From Pseudomonadales bacterium (GTDB lineage Bacteria > Pseudomonadota > Gammaproteobacteria > Pseudomonadales > Azotimanducaceae): DNA of 64,000 bases. The notes beneath the pieces were generated by a model. That model saw only the letters and a program-made list of their open reading frames with translations, was not told the origin of the DNA and made no database searches. Positions 1 through 8,813 of this stretch are shown here, in pieces; the stretch's first letter is position 1, and every line of letters begins with the position of its first letter. The position numbers were made by a program, and so were the translations under genes. The DNA is taken from the NCBI GenBank assembly GCA_022822135.1, contig JAJECH010000033.1, positions 124,001 through 188,000 of the forward strand, given 5' to 3'.

Positions 1-1
1 G

Positions 2-523
2 GGACAACGCTTGGTCGAGATCTGGGTCGGCTTACCCACACTCCTGATCTTGATCATCATGTCAACCATCGTCGAACGAAACCTGCTCGTGATGCTGATT
101 CTGTTGACATTGTTCAGCTGGATGCCACTATCTGCGGTCGTCCGAGCGGAATTCCTTCGCACCCGAAATTTCGATTACGTGCGGGCGGCTCGCTCGCTAG
201 GTGTGCCAAACCCAGTCATCATGCGCCGACACGTACTACCTAACGCCATGGTCGCCACCTTGACAAACATGCCATTCATTCTTTGTACGGCGGTGACCAC
301 ATTAACCGCACTCGATTTCCTGGGGTTAGGGTTACCTGAGGGGGCACCCTCACTCGGTGAGCTCATGAACCAAGGCAAGGCGAACGTCGAAGCACCGTTC
401 TTGGGACTAACCGGCTTTTTTACACTCGCCATCATGCTGTGCCTTCTGATCTTCATCTCTGAAGGTGTACGCGACGCTTTCGACCCGCGTCGCGTTCTAG
501 CGTTACTAGCGACGAAGGATTAG
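2..523 (+). CDS. ABC transporter permease, oligopeptide/dipeptide type (3' part)
   Basis: This is the C-terminal part of an inner-membrane permease of the binding-protein-dependent transport family (DppC/OppC/YejE type). The frame is open to the left edge, so the gene starts outside the window; the TTG at 11 is internal, because the preceding codons read GQR before the family-typical run VEIWVGLPTLLILII. The EAA-type cytoplasmic loop that contacts the ATPase is visible as DYVRAARSLGVPNPVIMRRH followed by VLPNAM, and three or more hydrophobic segments surround it. The C-terminal EGVRDAFDPR is typical of YejE-like subunits. The other transporter subunits must lie upstream. The sulfatase gene begins 29 bases downstream on the same strand, so the two may share a transcript. 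Substrate is unknown; peptides or other small polar compounds are possible. Confidence 0.85.
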   Translation, partial: GQRLVEIWVGLPTLLILIIMSTIVERNLLVMLILLTLFSWMPLSAVVRAEFLRTRNFDYVRAARSLGVPNPVIMRRHVLPNAMVATLTNMPFILCTAVTTLTALDFLGLGLPEGAPSLGELMNQGKANVEAPFLGLTGFFTLAIMLCLLIFISEGVRDAFDPRRVLALLATKD

Positions 524-552
524 GCTAAGGTTTGTGAAGCTGTAGATAGCAC

Positions 553-2010
553 ATGTCTATCCGGCCGAACATCCTCCTAATCGCCACCGATCAGTGGCGC
601 GGAGACGCGCTCGGTTGCTACGCCGATGCGGACGTCATTACACCGCATCTCAATGAGCTGGCCGATCACTCGACGGTCTTCACGCGCTGTATCTCGAATT
701 CACCTTTATGTGTACCGGCTCGCGCCGCCATCATGACCGGTCAATTACCTCGTGAAAGTGGCGTCTGGAGTAATGCACGTGGCGCTGACATCGAAGGACC
801 TAGCCACGTTCGTAGCCTTCGAGACGGAGGCTACTTTACCGCTGTCGTCGGCAAAACGCACCTATGGCGAACCGGACCAGGACCGAAGGCAGGTCTACAC
901 GCAAGAGAGATGGATCACTTGCTCGCCGCATGGGGTTTCAATCACCGAGTCGAAGTGAATGACCCAATCGGTACTGGATCACAAGGGTGTGCATACACAG
1001 ACTTCGCCACTAAACATGGATTCATTGACGCGCATCGAAAGTACATCAACGATTGGATTGACGAAATGCGCTCCGGTAACCCCACGCCATGGGCGCAATC
1101 ACCATCCCCTGCACCGAAATTCATGGATATCGACTCGTTTATCGGGCAAACGGCGTGCGAGTGGCTCCGAACTTACGACAAATCAGAGCCTTTCTACCTT
1201 CAGGTTCAGTTCACGGGTCCCCATGACCCCTATGACGGACCCACCGACTTTCGGACCTGGTATCAAGACAAAGAAATCGACGTTGGTATAACCGCAACGG
1301 TCGAGAATCCGCCACCAATCCTGCAAGCACGAATTGGTTCACGCAACCCTATTCTGAGAGCAACAGAAGAACAACGACGCCAGTGGCGTATCAACTACTA
1401 CGCCAACATATCACTGATCGATCACTGGATAGGCGAACTACTCGATGCGCTGCAGCAATCCGAATTCGCTGACAACACTTGGATCGTGTTTACAAGCGAT
1501 CACGGCGAAATGCTCGGTGATCTTGGGTTGATGGGCAAGACCGTGTATTTCGAGCCTTCTGTACGCGTCCCGTTGCTAGTTCACGCACCTGGTGCGACAC
1601 CAACGAAGTGCGACCGATTGGTTCAGCAAGTTGATTTAACAAATACGCTGCTAGATGTAGGAGGCGTCGAACCATTCCATGATTCGTTGGGACAGTCGCT
1701 AAGAGCCGTGGTGTTAGGCGAAAGTGTGGCTGATTCCCGCGAAGCGGTATTTTCTGAGTTGTTCGGAGAAACGACCGTGGTCACGCCTCGCTACAAACTC
1801 ACGGTTAAAACAGAAACTCGCGAACCAACACAACTGATTGATTGCAGCGAAACTCCCGATGAGAGTCGCAATCTGGCTGCGGATTCTGAATACCAACACA
1901 TTAAAGAAGAACTGATCGAGCAATTTCTTGAGCCTCTCAGCGCGCGAATCGATCCAGTTCGAATGTCTAGCTATCGTGAATACGTTCAACGAACAGGACG
2001 ATTGAACTGA
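553..2010 (+). CDS. Type I sulfatase / phosphonate monoester hydrolase family
   Basis: A 485-residue alkaline-phosphatase-superfamily hydrolase that should cleave sulfate esters or phosphonate/phosphate monoesters. Visible hallmarks are the N-terminal metal Asp13 in LLIATDQWRGDALG, the formylglycine motif C53-V-P-A-R, followed by AAIMTGQLP, and the second metal site D316-H317 in FTSDHGEMLGD. The family converts the CxPxR cysteine to formylglycine. No signal peptide is seen, so it is probably cytoplasmic, which fits hydrolysis after import by the ABC permease just upstream. The ATG at 553 gives a normal start (MSIRPNILLIATD) directly before the first strand. Length matches the family. Substrate cannot be told from sequence. 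Confidence 0.9.
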   Translation: MSIRPNILLIATDQWRGDALGCYADADVITPHLNELADHSTVFTRCISNSPLCVPARAAIMTGQLPRESGVWSNARGADIEGPSHVRSLRDGGYFTAVVGKTHLWRTGPGPKAGLHAREMDHLLAAWGFNHRVEVNDPIGTGSQGCAYTDFATKHGFIDAHRKYINDWIDEMRSGNPTPWAQSPSPAPKFMDIDSFIGQTACEWLRTYDKSEPFYLQVQFTGPHDPYDGPTDFRTWYQDKEIDVGITATVENPPPILQARIGSRNPILRATEEQRRQWRINYYANISLIDHWIGELLDALQQSEFADNTWIVFTSDHGEMLGDLGLMGKTVYFEPSVRVPLLVHAPGATPTKCDRLVQQVDLTNTLLDVGGVEPFHDSLGQSLRAVVLGESVADSREAVFSELFGETTVVTPRYKLTVKTETREPTQLIDCSETPDESRNLAADSEYQHIKEELIEQFLEPLSARIDPVRMSSYREYVQRTGRLN

Positions 2011-2070
2011 CATTGACTGGCTCGCGAATACACTTCGCCGCCCTAGACAGAGTACGCATATCAATTTGTC

Positions 2071-3735
2071 ATGGTTGTGTTTGTGAATCGAAATGAAGCG
2101 AGCGGCGAAGTAACTATCTCAAAATCGAGTCGTCCCAAGTTCCGAACGGTAGTTCGTGTAACGGCGGCCCTCGTGGCTTGTTTGTCGTGCGCGTTTGTCA
2201 GCAGTAATGAAGCAGCGGAAAACTCAGTAGCGGCGGACGATACGTCGCAAGACGGTAACAGTTCGATCGTCATCAGTACCCGACTCGGCGAGATCGATGG
2301 GTTGCGTGAAGAAGGCGTATTGCACTTTCGGAGCGTACCTTACGCACAACCTCCCATCGGCGACCTTCGCTTCATGGCACCGCGCAAACCCGATAGTTGG
2401 ACCGGACGTCTAGATGCGACCCAATTCCCGAACCGCTGTGTCCAAGCGCAGAGTGGGATTTTTGGCCAAGCAATCGGTGCAATAAGTGAGGATTGCTTAT
2501 ATCTGAATGTCGTCACGCCAAGTACTGACGGTTCGCACCGACCAGTGATGTTCTGGATTCATGGTGGTGGGTTCACCCAAGGCTCAGCGAATGGGTACAA
2601 CGGTTCAATGCTGGCAAGTCAAGGTGATGTTGTCGTAGTGACGATCAACTACCGACTAGGACTACTCGGTTTCCTTAACTTATCGCCGCTTGGAGATACC
2701 TACGCCGGTTCTGCGAACAATGGCATGCGCGATCAGGTGCTAGCCCTTAAGTGGGTTCAAGAGAACATCGCTGACTTCGGCGGCAACCCTAACAACGTGA
2801 CGATCTTCGGTGAATCTGCCGGTGGTGCTTCCGTGTTAACTCTATTGGCAACTCCCTCAGCCGACGGGCTGTATCACAAAGCAGTCGCACATAGTCCTGG
2901 CACGACCGAGACCCCATCACCAGAGCACCTGAGCGCGTTGGCTGAACACTTAGATAGTTCAGAAGAGGTTATCGTCGACAAGCTCAACAGCATGTCTGCT
3001 GCTGAACTATTCGCGTTGCAGGAAAAACTGTCGGATTTTGGCTCCGCCATCGATGGGATTGTCGTTACGCGCTCACCCAGTGATGCCATCCGAGACCGGG
3101 GAGAGCGAGGGGTACCGCTGATTGCTGGAACGAACCGTGATGAAGGCACTTTTTTCTCGGCACTATTCGCGATGTTTGCTCCAGGCGCTGAAACAGCACT
3201 GATCGACGGCATGGCAAGAGCGGTTACCGCCGGGGCTGACCCTGAACCGTTCCTTAAAGCACTTCGAACGGAATATCCCTCCGCTAATGACTTGGTGATC
3301 CTCGAACGTGTATTCGACGCGATGTTTTTTAAAGCCGCAATGGGAAGCGCTACACAAGCGACACTCGCAGGTAATGGAGGTTGGCTCTACCGTTTTGATT
3401 ACGCTACGACAAAACCAGTCTTCGGTCGCGATGTAGGTGCAACACATGCCGCGGAAATCCCATTCACATTCAATCGCTTCAATAGCAAAGATCCAGGCAC
3501 AATGATCGGTTACGATCCTGAAGACTCGGTCGCGCAAAACCTCGCACAGCGATGGTCAGATACACTGATCGCATTCGCGAAGACAGGCAACCCGAATGGA
3601 GCGGGACTCCCGGATTGGCCTAACTACGACCCAAGTGAGAGGAACACGATGGTCCTCGATGCAGACCCCCGTATAGAACAAGACTTGAATCGGAATTTGC
3701 GTGAGCTCCTGGAGCATTCGGCAGTGGAAAACTGA
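2071..3735 (+). CDS. Type B carboxylesterase, exported
   Basis: A 554-residue alpha/beta hydrolase of the carboxylesterase/cholinesterase family, which hydrolyses carboxylic esters. The nucleophile elbow is FGESAGG with Ser249. EDCLYLNV, the oxyanion-hole run HGGGFTQGS, the acid residue in GTNRDEGTFF and the His in GATHAAEIPF are all present. The N-terminus has about 25 polar residues and then a hydrophobic stretch (VVRVTAALVACLSCAFVS), which looks like a signal sequence with a long n-region, so export to the periplasm is likely. A later start nearer the hydrophobic core is possible. It follows the sulfatase with a 60-base gap and could be co-transcribed. Confidence 0.88.
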   Translation: MVVFVNRNEASGEVTISKSSRPKFRTVVRVTAALVACLSCAFVSSNEAAENSVAADDTSQDGNSSIVISTRLGEIDGLREEGVLHFRSVPYAQPPIGDLRFMAPRKPDSWTGRLDATQFPNRCVQAQSGIFGQAIGAISEDCLYLNVVTPSTDGSHRPVMFWIHGGGFTQGSANGYNGSMLASQGDVVVVTINYRLGLLGFLNLSPLGDTYAGSANNGMRDQVLALKWVQENIADFGGNPNNVTIFGESAGGASVLTLLATPSADGLYHKAVAHSPGTTETPSPEHLSALAEHLDSSEEVIVDKLNSMSAAELFALQEKLSDFGSAIDGIVVTRSPSDAIRDRGERGVPLIAGTNRDEGTFFSALFAMFAPGAETALIDGMARAVTAGADPEPFLKALRTEYPSANDLVILERVFDAMFFKAAMGSATQATLAGNGGWLYRFDYATTKPVFGRDVGATHAAEIPFTFNRFNSKDPGTMIGYDPEDSVAQNLAQRWSDTLIAFAKTGNPNGAGLPDWPNYDPSERNTMVLDADPRIEQDLNRNLRELLEHSAVEN

Positions 3736-3858
3736 AGTGCAACTTAGCGAATATTCGAGCGAGCCTAGGAATGTTGCGTTTTTGAGTCGACTTATCGGAA
3801 AAGACCGCCTAACGATTGCCAGTTCGATACGAGGTCGGTCAGGAGCTGGATAGCTGAA

Positions 3859-4404
3859 GTGCCAACTAACAAACCTTGTGTCCTCTGGTTTACAGGACTT
3901 TCTGGCGCTGGCAAAACCACGCTCGTGCGCGAGTTATCCGCCGCTTTGCAGGAACGTGACGTTAGATGTCGCGCACTAGACGGCGACGATCTACGTCAAG
4001 GTTTGAATGCTGGCTTAGGTTTTAGCGAAGCGGATCGTATGGAGAACATGCGACGAGTCGCCGAAGTCGCAAAACTCTTTCTCGATGAAGGATATATCGC
4101 CTTGGCAGCATTAATTTCGCCGCTAAGGAGCCAACGTGCCGCCGTACGATCTCTATTTAAGGATGGTCAGTTCTTAGAGGTCTTCGTTGATGCGCCTTTG
4201 CAAGTGTGTGAAGAGCGTGATCCCAAAGGTCTATATCGCCAAGCGCGTGCCCGCCAAATCACGAACTTTACAGGCATCGACGACCTATACGAGGCGCCCG
4301 AAAATCCTGATCTACATCTACGTACTGATCGCGAGTTGCCATCAACGCTGGTCGATACAGTTTTAACTTACTTAGAAGGCAAAGACATCATTCCCTCAAT
4401 CTAA
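3859..4404 (+). CDS. cysC: Adenylylsulfate (APS) kinase
   Basis: A 181-residue kinase that phosphorylates adenosine 5'-phosphosulfate to PAPS. The P-loop GLSGAGKTT lies at residues 13–21, followed by the APS-binding run DGDDLRQGLNAGLGFSEADR and NMRRVAEVAKLF, all diagnostic of CysC. The start is a GTG at 3859. The usual partners cysD/cysN are not adjacent. The 3' end overlaps the stop of the convergent ankyrin gene by four bases. The nearby sulfatase gives a loose thematic link to sulfur metabolism, but there is no proof of a shared pathway. Confidence 0.92.
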   Translation: MPTNKPCVLWFTGLSGAGKTTLVRELSAALQERDVRCRALDGDDLRQGLNAGLGFSEADRMENMRRVAEVAKLFLDEGYIALAALISPLRSQRAAVRSLFKDGQFLEVFVDAPLQVCEERDPKGLYRQARARQITNFTGIDDLYEAPENPDLHLRTDRELPSTLVDTVLTYLEGKDIIPSI

Positions 4405-5315
4405 CAAGCGTTGGAGTGGACGCTTAGCATCGCTACGATACTCGCCTTCTTTCGATTCGTTGCATACTCCAAAGGCGTTTCTCCTATATCGCTGAACTTG
4501 GTTTTCCCGCTACGTTGCGTGATGTCGATTTGCGGCGAAGCCAATAACGCTGCAACGAGCTTTCGATTCCCGACACCAATAGCGTCGTGAAGCGGCGTTT
4601 TCCCATTCGCGTCTCGACGATTTGGGTCGGCATCCGCGTTAACAAGCGCTACAACGATCGGCAAACTTCGATGTAACACAGCGCGATGAAGCACCGTGCC
4701 ACGGTAATGCCCACCACGCACATTTGGGTCAGCACCGTTATTTAGTAAACACTCGACTGCCTTGATCTGATTCTCCTCGACCGCAACAGAAAGTGGTACG
4801 TGATCGTGCTTGTTCGGAGACTCCAAATCAGCTCCCCGATCGATCAGTAGTTCGATTAACTCTACGTGACCGCATCGAGCAGCGTGATGTAGCGCCGTCA
4901 ATCCTCTTCGATCACGCTGCCCTAACGATTTAGGATCCGATTCGAGGACTGACAGAACGCCATCAAGATCGCCAATCGCACTCATTTCCAAGGTTCCGAT
5001 CTCAAAGCCGTTACCTCCTAACCAACGAACCGTGGCCGGATACCCCGAATAGACGGCAATTTCCATAAGGGAAGAACCACCGTGGTTAACTTGATGTATA
5101 TCCGCACCATGCGCTACGAGCAATTTCGCCGCTTCTAGTTGTCCAGCGCCTACTGCACTCCTTAGCGCTGTGTTGTGGTGCGAATTGCGAAGATTGACCG
5201 CATCTTCACGAAGCTCAAGAATCCGCTCTATTTGAACAAGATCACCTACTTTCGCAGCGTGCATAAGACGCTTGCGCGCCTCGGTAGCCGATAACAGCGG
5301 CTTAGATTTCGCCAT
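4401..5315 (-). CDS. Ankyrin-repeat protein
   Basis: A 304-residue protein made almost entirely of ankyrin repeats, about seven in number. Clear units include LRSAVGAGQLEAAKLLVAHG, TALHHAARCGHVELIELLID, LSVAVEENQIKAVECLLNNG and TPLHDAIGVGNRKLVAALL. Ankyrin repeats are protein-binding scaffolds, and nothing else in the sequence gives a catalytic role. There is no signal peptide or membrane segment, so it is probably cytoplasmic. It lies 8 bases downstream of the GST gene on the same strand, so the two are likely co-transcribed. The partner protein is unknown. Confidence 0.85.
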   Translation of the reverse strand: MAKSKPLLSATEARKRLMHAAKVGDLVQIERILELREDAVNLRNSHHNTALRSAVGAGQLEAAKLLVAHGADIHQVNHGGSSLMEIAVYSGYPATVRWLGGNGFEIGTLEMSAIGDLDGVLSVLESDPKSLGQRDRRGLTALHHAARCGHVELIELLIDRGADLESPNKHDHVPLSVAVEENQIKAVECLLNNGADPNVRGGHYRGTVLHRAVLHRSLPIVVALVNADADPNRRDANGKTPLHDAIGVGNRKLVAALLASPQIDITQRSGKTKFSDIGETPLEYATNRKKASIVAMLSVHSNAC

Positions 5316-5323
5316 CGAGGTCT

Positions 5324-5950
5324 CTAGGGCGCTTGTAGTTTCGCCGCAAGCTCATTGTCAATCTCCTCCGCCCTCGCACACGCAGGTCGGTCATGCATTC
5401 GACGCGAGTAGTCCACAAAAACCGGACGCTCTTCGATCACCGTCATCGTCATGTTCCACTGTAGCTGTGCAGCCAGATACACATCTACGGCACTAAATCG
5501 GTCGCCGGCAGCATACTCCTGTGAGGACAACATGCCCTCAAGCGTATCCAACATCCTGCGATGCGATCCGTACCCCACTAACCCTTCCTGTTCCTCGGGA
5601 ACTTCGAAACCAAGTGCAGTCGTTACACAACTCTGTTCGAGTGGTCCCGCGGTAAACAGCAACCACCGGTAATAACTTCCTCGATTAGCCGGATCAGGTG
5701 CCAACCCCGCTTCTGGGAAGGCGTCAGCCATATACGCACATATCGCTGCGGCCTCGGTCACAATGACCTTCCCGTGCTTGATGGCGGGAACCTTCGCCAT
5801 CGGATTAATGCGTTTGTATTCTGGTGACTTGATCGTGGAAGCAAATTCCAAGATTTCCGTTTCATACGGTTGCCCAACTTCCTCCATCATCCAACGAGCG
5901 ATACGTCCGCGTGACATCGGGTGGGTATAGAGGGTTAAGTCCATGCTCAT
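5324..5950 (-). CDS. Glutathione S-transferase family protein
   Basis: A GST-fold protein of about 208 residues: an N-terminal thioredoxin-like domain (LTLYTHPMSRGRIARWMMEE, then the cis-Pro/TEA motif VPAIKHGKVIVTEAAAICAY) and an all-helical C-terminal domain with FSAVDVYLAAQLQW. Such enzymes conjugate or reduce electrophiles with glutathione. I chose the ATG at 5950 (MSMDLTLYT) because GAAGGAG sits about 8 bases upstream of it; an in-frame ATG 27 bases further upstream lacks this site. It is divergent from purE and probably heads an operon with the ankyrin gene. Confidence 0.88.
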   Translation of the reverse strand: MSMDLTLYTHPMSRGRIARWMMEEVGQPYETEILEFASTIKSPEYKRINPMAKVPAIKHGKVIVTEAAAICAYMADAFPEAGLAPDPANRGSYYRWLLFTAGPLEQSCVTTALGFEVPEEQEGLVGYGSHRRMLDTLEGMLSSQEYAAGDRFSAVDVYLAAQLQWNMTMTVIEERPVFVDYSRRMHDRPACARAEEIDNELAAKLQAP

Positions 5951-6032
5951 AGAAGAAGCTCCTTCCGATAGCGTCAATAGAATTGCCGCTTCAATTTCTT
6001 GCGTATATTCGCATATTTCATTGGAGGTTTAG

Positions 6033-6530
6033 ATGCCTTTTGTTGCCGTATTGATGGGTTCTGACTCGGATTGGCCCACAATGCAAGCAACCGCCGAGAC
6101 CCTTGATTCTTTTTCGATCTCGTACGAAGTGAGAGTATCGTCAGCTCACCGTACACCAGCGGAAACTATCGAGTATGTACGAGATGCGGAGCGACGCGAC
6201 TGCCAAGTGTTCATCTGTGCTGCAGGGTTGGCCGCTCACCTTGCGGGTGCTGTCGCGGCTCATACCACGCGACCAGTGATCGGCGTTCCAATGGACGGTG
6301 GACCGTTGAGCGGATTTGATGCGCTGTTGTCCACGGTTCAAATGCCTGGTGGCGTACCCGTTGCAACGGTCGCAATCGGCAAGGCGGGTGCGAAAAACGC
6401 CGGTTATCTCGCAGCGCAAATTCTCTCATTGAATGACGGTACACTAGCCGATAGACTCAATGAGGATCGTGTAAGTAATCGCAAATCAATTCAACAAAAG
6501 AACGCTGAGGTCCAGGCCTCGCTCAAGTGA
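6033..6530 (+). CDS. purE: N5-carboxyaminoimidazole ribonucleotide mutase
   Basis: A 165-residue class I PurE, which converts N5-CAIR to CAIR in purine synthesis. The nucleotide-binding [10 protein letters not shown], the active-site SSAHRTP and the glycine-rich [10 protein letters not shown] and GVPM segments are all present. The usual partner purK is not next to it. Its stop overlaps the start of tsaC in a GTGA, so purE, tsaC and aroE form a tightly coupled operon. Divergent from the GST gene across an 82-base gap that must hold both promoters. Confidence 0.95.
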   Translation: MPFVAVLMGSDSDWPTMQATAETLDSFSISYEVRVSSAHRTPAETIEYVRDAERRDCQVFICAAGLAAHLAGAVAAHTTRPVIGVPMDGGPLSGFDALLSTVQMPGGVPVATVAIGKAGAKNAGYLAAQILSLNDGTLADRLNEDRVSNRKSIQQKNAEVQASLK

Positions 6531-7072
6531 GTGCCGAGCTCCGCGAAGCCGTTAGGCTGCTTCGCGATGGTGGCATCATCTGTCACGCCTGCGAAGGCGT
6601 ATGGGGATTCGCATGCGACCCCTTCATCGAATCAGCGGTTCAGCGCATACTCGAGATTAAGCAACGACCGCAATCGAAAGGACTGATCGTAATCGCCGAC
6701 AACGCGTCTCAGTTTGAACCCGAACTCTCACAATTAACTTCGGACATACGAAGTCGTGTTGAGGCATGCTGGCCCGGACGCACAACTTGGCTTCTGCCAA
6801 CCGTTAGATTCCCGGAGTGGATCGTGGGCGACCATTCAACCGTTGCGGCGCGCGTGCCAGGTCATGAGCAAGCTCGAACCATTGCAGCAATGTTCGAAAA
6901 GCCCATCGTATCAACATCCGCCAATGTCGCTAACGAAACACCATGTCTTACAGAGATCGAAACCCGTCAGAAATTCGGTTCAATCGTTGACTATGTGGTC
7001 ACAGGAGCGATCGCTCAAGCAACCGGTCCAAGCGCGATATTCGACGCTTTAACAGGCGATCAAATCAGATGA
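6527..7072 (+). CDS. tsaC: Threonylcarbamoyl-AMP synthase
   Basis: A 181-residue YrdC-fold enzyme that makes threonylcarbamoyl-AMP from threonine, bicarbonate and ATP for the t6A37 modification of tRNAs reading ANN codons. The fold's signature is visible as [18 protein letters not shown], then [15 protein letters not shown] and the later VAARVPGH and STSANV. This is the short single-domain TsaC form, without the Sua5 extension. The start is a GTG overlapping the purE stop, and its own TGA overlaps the aroE ATG, so translation is likely coupled. A tsaC–aroE pairing is common in gammaproteobacteria. Confidence 0.93.
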   Translation: MSAELREAVRLLRDGGIICHACEGVWGFACDPFIESAVQRILEIKQRPQSKGLIVIADNASQFEPELSQLTSDIRSRVEACWPGRTTWLLPTVRFPEWIVGDHSTVAARVPGHEQARTIAAMFEKPIVSTSANVANETPCLTEIETRQKFGSIVDYVVTGAIAQATGPSAIFDALTGDQIR

Positions 7073-8019
7073 CTAAGAAATTCGCGGTCATCGGGAATCC
7101 CATCGCGCATAGCCTTTCCCCTGAAATCCATCTTGCCTTTGCGGCTGAGTTCGGTTTGGAGATTACGTATGAGCGAATTCTCGCGACTCCCGACGGATTT
7201 CACGATACGGCGAAGGATTTCTTCACATCAAACGGGGTAGGGTTGAATGTCACTGCTCCGTTTAAGCAAGATGCCTACAAATTCGTTGACGAGAGAGATC
7301 CACAATCCGACGCTTCAGGTGCGGTCAACACCATCCATGCAGTGGATGATCGCCATCTTGGCTACAACACGGATGGAATCGGTTTGGTGGCTGACCTATC
7401 TCGTCTTGGTTGGACGCTGCCGGGGGCGAAGGTTCTTGTAATCGGCGCAGGTGGCGCCGCGCAAGGCATTGTTTTGCCACTCCTAGACCAAGGCGTCGAG
7501 CTCTCTGTGGTGAATCGCACAAGAACGCGCGCAGAAGCTTTGCGGGGGCAGTTTCCAAATATCAAAGTCTTCGGATTCGAGGAACTCTCCGACGGATGGG
7601 ACGTCGTGATCAATGCCACCGCAGCGGGATGGCAGCAACAGCAACTTCCGATCCCGGGCACAGTATTCAATGATGCGCGATGCTATGACCTTGGGTACCA
7701 ACGTGACGGCCGAACTCCATTTATTCAGCAAGTCGACACTCAGGCGGCAGAGACGTCTGACGGTCTCGGAATGCTGGTGGAGCAAGCTGCAGAAGCGTTT
7801 CACATCTGGCACGATGTGAAACCTCAAACCAAGCCTGTCCTCGAAGGACTTCGCAATCCGAAGCGACAGTTCATCGCTGGTGCCGTATGTCCTCGATGTA
7901 AGCGTCAAGATACACTTTACATTGAATCCGATCTTCAAGGGGATGCGACGTTACGTGCCTGTCACGCGTGCGGCTACAGCGAGGACATAGAGGGAAATGT
8001 CTCGATCAATCTTCGCTAG
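7069..8019 (+). CDS. aroE: Shikimate dehydrogenase fused to a YheV-like zinc ribbon
   Basis: The first ~265 residues are a complete AroE, reducing 3-dehydroshikimate with NADPH. The substrate site AHSLSPEIH, the catalytic Lys in NVTAPFKQDAY, the Asp in YNTDGIG, the dinucleotide loop GAGGAAQGI and the NADPH-specific NRTRTRAE are all visible. AroE is normally about 270 residues; this protein has 316. The extra C-terminal ~50 residues read KRQFIAGAVCPRCKRQDTL and end with CHACGY, which matches the small YheV/DUF2387 putative metal-binding protein, with four zinc-ligand-like cysteines. There is no stop or frameshift between the parts, so the fusion appears real. It is the last gene of the purE–tsaC–aroE operon. 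Confidence 0.93.
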   Translation: MTKKFAVIGNPIAHSLSPEIHLAFAAEFGLEITYERILATPDGFHDTAKDFFTSNGVGLNVTAPFKQDAYKFVDERDPQSDASGAVNTIHAVDDRHLGYNTDGIGLVADLSRLGWTLPGAKVLVIGAGGAAQGIVLPLLDQGVELSVVNRTRTRAEALRGQFPNIKVFGFEELSDGWDVVINATAAGWQQQQLPIPGTVFNDARCYDLGYQRDGRTPFIQQVDTQAAETSDGLGMLVEQAAEAFHIWHDVKPQTKPVLEGLRNPKRQFIAGAVCPRCKRQDTLYIESDLQGDATLRACHACGYSEDIEGNVSINLR

Positions 8020-8081
8020 TAGAGATGAACGGTTCGGCTTCAGTCTCCTACCGAAATCTAAACTCCTTCTAGCATTTCAGT

Positions 8082-8813
8082 GTGAGTTTTGGCTTTGAAC
8101 TCCTACAAACGTTTATGAAAACACCGCCAGGAGGTTGGCCACTTGCCACACAAGTTGGAATCGCTGTATTGGTAACGATTGCCTTGTGTATCTGGCAAGT
8201 GGGTCGCGGATTCGAAAAGCTCGCATTAAAAGAAGACTACGAGACTAGGCTTAATCTGCCACCTATCGAAGAGTCGGCATTAACGAACTCCGATATCGAC
8301 TACCGAAAAATACAAATGCGTGGTCAGTTTGACGCACAACGTTATTTCATCATCGAAGATCGACGACATCGAGGACGTTCAGGTTTTTGGGTGATACAGA
8401 CCTTTAACACCGAACGTGATCGCTACCTCGTTAATCGAGGATGGGTTTCCGTAGAAGCCTCGGTTCGTGTCGACCCATCAGTTGATACACCTGACACCCC
8501 CGTTTCTATAATCGGTATTGCCTGGCCAAACCCCGTTTTACGCTCGTCGGTAGTAAATTTGCGACCGGACTGGCCGATTAGATTGCGAGATGTCGACATC
8601 GGTCAAATGGCACGCTTGACCACCGCGCGAGCCTTGGAGTTGCGCCTCGTCGAAGGCAGCCCTGGCGTCTTACAGGCGGCACCACTGCAAGCGGAGTTTT
8701 CAGCGGCCATACACTGGGGTTATGCCGCGCAATGGCTGCTCATCGGTGCTTTAGTCATCGGTGGGTACTGGTTTTTCACGATTAGAAAAGACAACGCACG
8801 TCAAAAAACATGA
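8082..8813 (+). CDS. SURF1 family cytochrome oxidase assembly protein
   Basis: A 243-residue inner-membrane protein with the SURF1 layout: one transmembrane segment near the N-terminus (TQVGIAVLVTIALCIWQVGR), a periplasmic domain containing GFWVIQTF and YLVNRGWV, and a second transmembrane segment at the C-terminus (WLLIGALVIGGYWFF). The family helps insert haem a into cytochrome c oxidase. The start is uncertain: a GTG at 8082 is used here, but the ATG at 8115 (MKTPPGGWPL) also precedes the first membrane segment. Its stop overlaps the SCO gene in ATGA, so the two are co-translated. No oxidase structural genes are in the window. Confidence 0.87.
   Translation: MSFGFELLQTFMKTPPGGWPLATQVGIAVLVTIALCIWQVGRGFEKLALKEDYETRLNLPPIEESALTNSDIDYRKIQMRGQFDAQRYFIIEDRRHRGRSGFWVIQTFNTERDRYLVNRGWVSVEASVRVDPSVDTPDTPVSIIGIAWPNPVLRSSVVNLRPDWPIRLRDVDIGQMARLTTARALELRLVEGSPGVLQAAPLQAEFSAAIHWGYAAQWLLIGALVIGGYWFFTIRKDNARQKT

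Noticed and set aside
7483-7938. Antisense ORF of 151 codons across aroE
   Set aside because: It lies fully inside a well-supported gene with no family features; typical of shadow frames in this base composition.
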